Shown: in pieces, positions 6,601 through 7,119 of the stretch
Numbering within the stretch: the stretch's first letter is position 1
How the letters are laid out: every line of letters starts with the position of its first letter
From: Prosthecobacter sp.
Lineage (GTDB): Bacteria > Verrucomicrobiota > Verrucomicrobiia > Verrucomicrobiales > Verrucomicrobiaceae
Assembly: GCA_020216965.1 (NCBI GenBank)
Contig: JAIWOJ010000105.1
Location: 1 to 7,119, forward strand
Direction: 5' to 3'
DNA length: 7,119 nucleotides
Program-made: the position numbers and the translations under genes
Notes under the pieces: model-generated
The model's input: the letters and a program-made list of their open reading frames with translations, nothing else
Told to the model about the DNA's origin: nothing
Database searches by the model: none

Positions 6601-6899
6601 CTCAGATCACCACCTTCTTCGGCCTCGTGCCCCTCATCTTTGATGGCACCTGGCTTGCCAAAGTACTGCCCTTTTTCTTCAGCAACGGTGCCCAGAGCAC
6701 CCATGCCCAATTCCTCACCCCCGTCTCCGTCGCCATGGGCTACGGCAGCCTCTTTGCCACCATCATCACCCTCTTCCTCGTCCCCCTCTGCTACCTCGCC
6801 GTGGACGACATTGGCCGACTGCTAGCCACCCTCCTAGGCCGCAAACCAACCCCCGCCCACCCCCCCGCCCCGCCAGCGATCGCCGCCACATCCCCTTGA
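3675..6899 (+). CDS. RND-family efflux transporter permease subunit (AcrB/HAE1-like)
   Basis: This encodes 1074 residues, full length for an AcrB-type proton-driven inner-membrane transporter. It shows the duplicated RND plan: TM1 (about 11-30), a first periplasmic domain, TM2-6 (about 336-490), TM7 (about 523-546), a second periplasmic domain, and TM8-12 (about 872-1044). TM4 carries LGIVVDDAIVISEH with Asp396/Asp397, matching the proton-relay aspartates of AcrB. In TM10 the usual lysine is replaced by Asn939 (GVVVNDTLVLVDE). A Ser/Gly run at 614-626 lies in the second periplasmic domain, and the C-terminus is Pro/Ala-rich. ATG 3675 is chosen because MIAWFARNHVAANLLM is a typical start for this group. 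The frame is open upstream to a TTG at 3606, inside gspK. No adaptor (HlyD/AcrA type) or TolC gene is in view, so the substrate is unknown. Spacing suggests cotranscription with the gsp genes. Confidence 0.93.
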   Translation: MIAWFARNHVAANLLMLAVMVAGAWTLYQDKVPLEVFQDMPSRFISVTVPYPASSPEETEETIVLKIEEAIQQVGGIKHINSTAGSSGGTVTIEVEEGEDPRRVMEDVKIRVDAIPNFPALAEKPVIQLDDSFHSVITVILSADMAERDLKRLAEQTRDELAALPGISHADITGIRNEEIAIEIPEEQLRRHGLTLESVGQAIRQNAIDMPAGVVKTEAGDVSLRTRGRAYTGEDYARVPLLTRADGSRLTLGEVAKIIDGFTESPLEARLNGRRCVMISVMREGRQNAITIGKRVKEYIESTNQRLPDGVRLDYWNDRSKIVKGRIDLLLQNAQSCLLLVFICVGLFLRMEAVIWVGVGMVMSFLGAIALMPYLDISINLSSLMGFILVLGIVVDDAIVISEHCDHLRVKEGLSPLEAAIAGTRRMAVPITFGVLTTVIAFLPMAVDSTDWGSMFRPIAIVFISVMLIALVETKLILPSHLAHPFLGRAGDMLAPIHRVSDGALRWFVRTVYAPAIRLSVKNCYTVLAVLFGGLAVIAGLYASGRISTTYFPRVPSERIECRLNMLDGTPVEVTEKHIQRIYDIACEMQKEYVGPDGRSVIKHIVSSIGTTISSRGGSSSSGGGSHIGGVVMETYGPEERSRDANTVEMSNEWRRRIGSIVGAEELTFRAEIMRGGDPIDIQLTGTDPKELLAISEKVKAKLSTYPALFDINDTLDSGRNEIQLRLKPEAQQLGVTVTDLARQVRQSFYGDEVQRIQRGRNEVKVMLRMPRDDRRNLATLETMRVRTASGLEVPFHRVAEARVVKSFTSIKRVDRRRALNISADADKGSVDIAALRAELSVFMDQLLADHGHILWSFEGEARYQRESQGKALISFLMVIAAMYALMAIPFKSYSQPLIVLLVVPFGVVGAVIGHQFHSLPVSIMSFFGILGVCGVVVNDTLVLVDEINDLKAGGVPLREAVQQGGILRFRAIFLTQITTFFGLVPLIFDGTWLAKVLPFFFSNGAQSTHAQFLTPVSVAMGYGSLFATIITLFLVPLCYLAVDDIGRLLATLLGRKPTPAHPPAPPAIAATSP

Positions 6900-6936
6900 G
6901 GCTGCCTACCAAAGATTCACGCGGTAGCAATGCCTC
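6898..6936 (+). terminator. Possible interrupted hairpin at the end of the RND gene
   Basis: GAGGC (6898-6902) pairs with GCCTC (6932-6936), and CTACC (6906-6910) pairs with GGTAG (6923-6927). The two stems are separated by a small internal loop, and the apical loop is 12 bases. It begins in the stop codon of the RND gene, where an operon end would be expected. No T-tract follows, so it is not a classical intrinsic terminator and may be chance. Confidence 0.25.
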
Positions 6937-7119
6937 ACCAAGAGGAACGATAGCATCTGGCTACAGCACTCCTGGAGCAATCCTCCCACGCACTAAACAA
7001 GAAATGCCCCCAGACTCATTAAGGATTAGCTCGACTTCACATTTATTATTATCATTGATAAATCTTAGATTGATACTCTGATTGTAATGAATTTTTCAAT
7101 AAAATCATTAGCATCTCCA
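6900..7119. other. Region after the RND gene without a convincing gene; AT-rich right edge
   Basis: About 220 bases follow the RND stop codon. The first 120 are of ordinary composition. From about 7020 the sequence becomes strongly AT-rich, with runs such as TTTATTATTATCATTGATAA, unlike anything to the left. No tRNA, clear promoter or good start codon with a ribosome site was found. On the minus strand the frame from 7095 to the TAG at 6961-6963 is open for 44 codons and reads in a protein-like way (EVELILNESGGISCLVRG), but it has no ATG start and is preceded by stops. It could be a remnant or chance. A gene may begin or end just outside the window. Confidence 0.6.

Noticed and set aside
6896..7081. 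Small plus-strand open frame after the RND gene
   Set aside because: It needs a TTG start inside the RND stop region, has no ribosome site and its protein has no recognisable features.

Overview
The window is a GC-rich stretch, about 60% by eye, with almost wall-to-wall coding on the + strand. It holds the pseudopilin part of a type II secretion system (T2SS) operon followed by a large RND-family inner-membrane transporter. The order is gspG (5' end outside the window), gspH, gspI, gspJ, gspK, then the RND permease. About 220 bases without a convincing gene close the window, and the last 100 or so are strikingly AT-rich. Most starts lack a good Shine-Dalgarno sequence. Together with the pseudopilin style and the heptanucleotide repeats, this fits a Gram-negative bacterium of the PVC group (Verrucomicrobiota-like). 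That placement is inference; no marker gene is present.

The five pseudopilins are expected to form the short periplasmic pseudopilus that pushes folded substrates through the outer-membrane secretin. GspG is the major subunit. GspH, I, J and K are minor subunits, and I, J and K form the tip complex. GspH, GspI and GspJ show the type III signal-peptide pattern: a basic or neutral leader, Gly, then a hydrophobic helix with Glu at +5. GspK has the same cleavage Gly but no Glu at +5, as is usual for GspK. Canonical gspL and gspM do not follow gspK; the RND gene takes that place.

The most notable feature is one that ordinary annotation misses. Degenerate seven-base repeats sit at all four pseudopilin junctions visible here. 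They are NTCAGNN in the gspH leader, AGAGCNN before gspI and gspJ, and a pyrimidine-rich NNATCTT-like series in the gspK leader. GCTC-type repeats in the opposite orientation lie in the gspI and gspJ leaders. The repeats form or flank the start codons and encode much of the leader peptides that prepilin peptidase removes. A seven-base step changes the reading frame, so these arrays could affect expression, or they may simply be tolerated in disposable leader sequence.

Other unusual points are a 76-residue Gly/Ser/Arg/Asp-rich tail on GspJ, an RND pump with no adaptor gene in view and with Asn at the usual TM10 lysine position, and a sharp composition change at the right edge.
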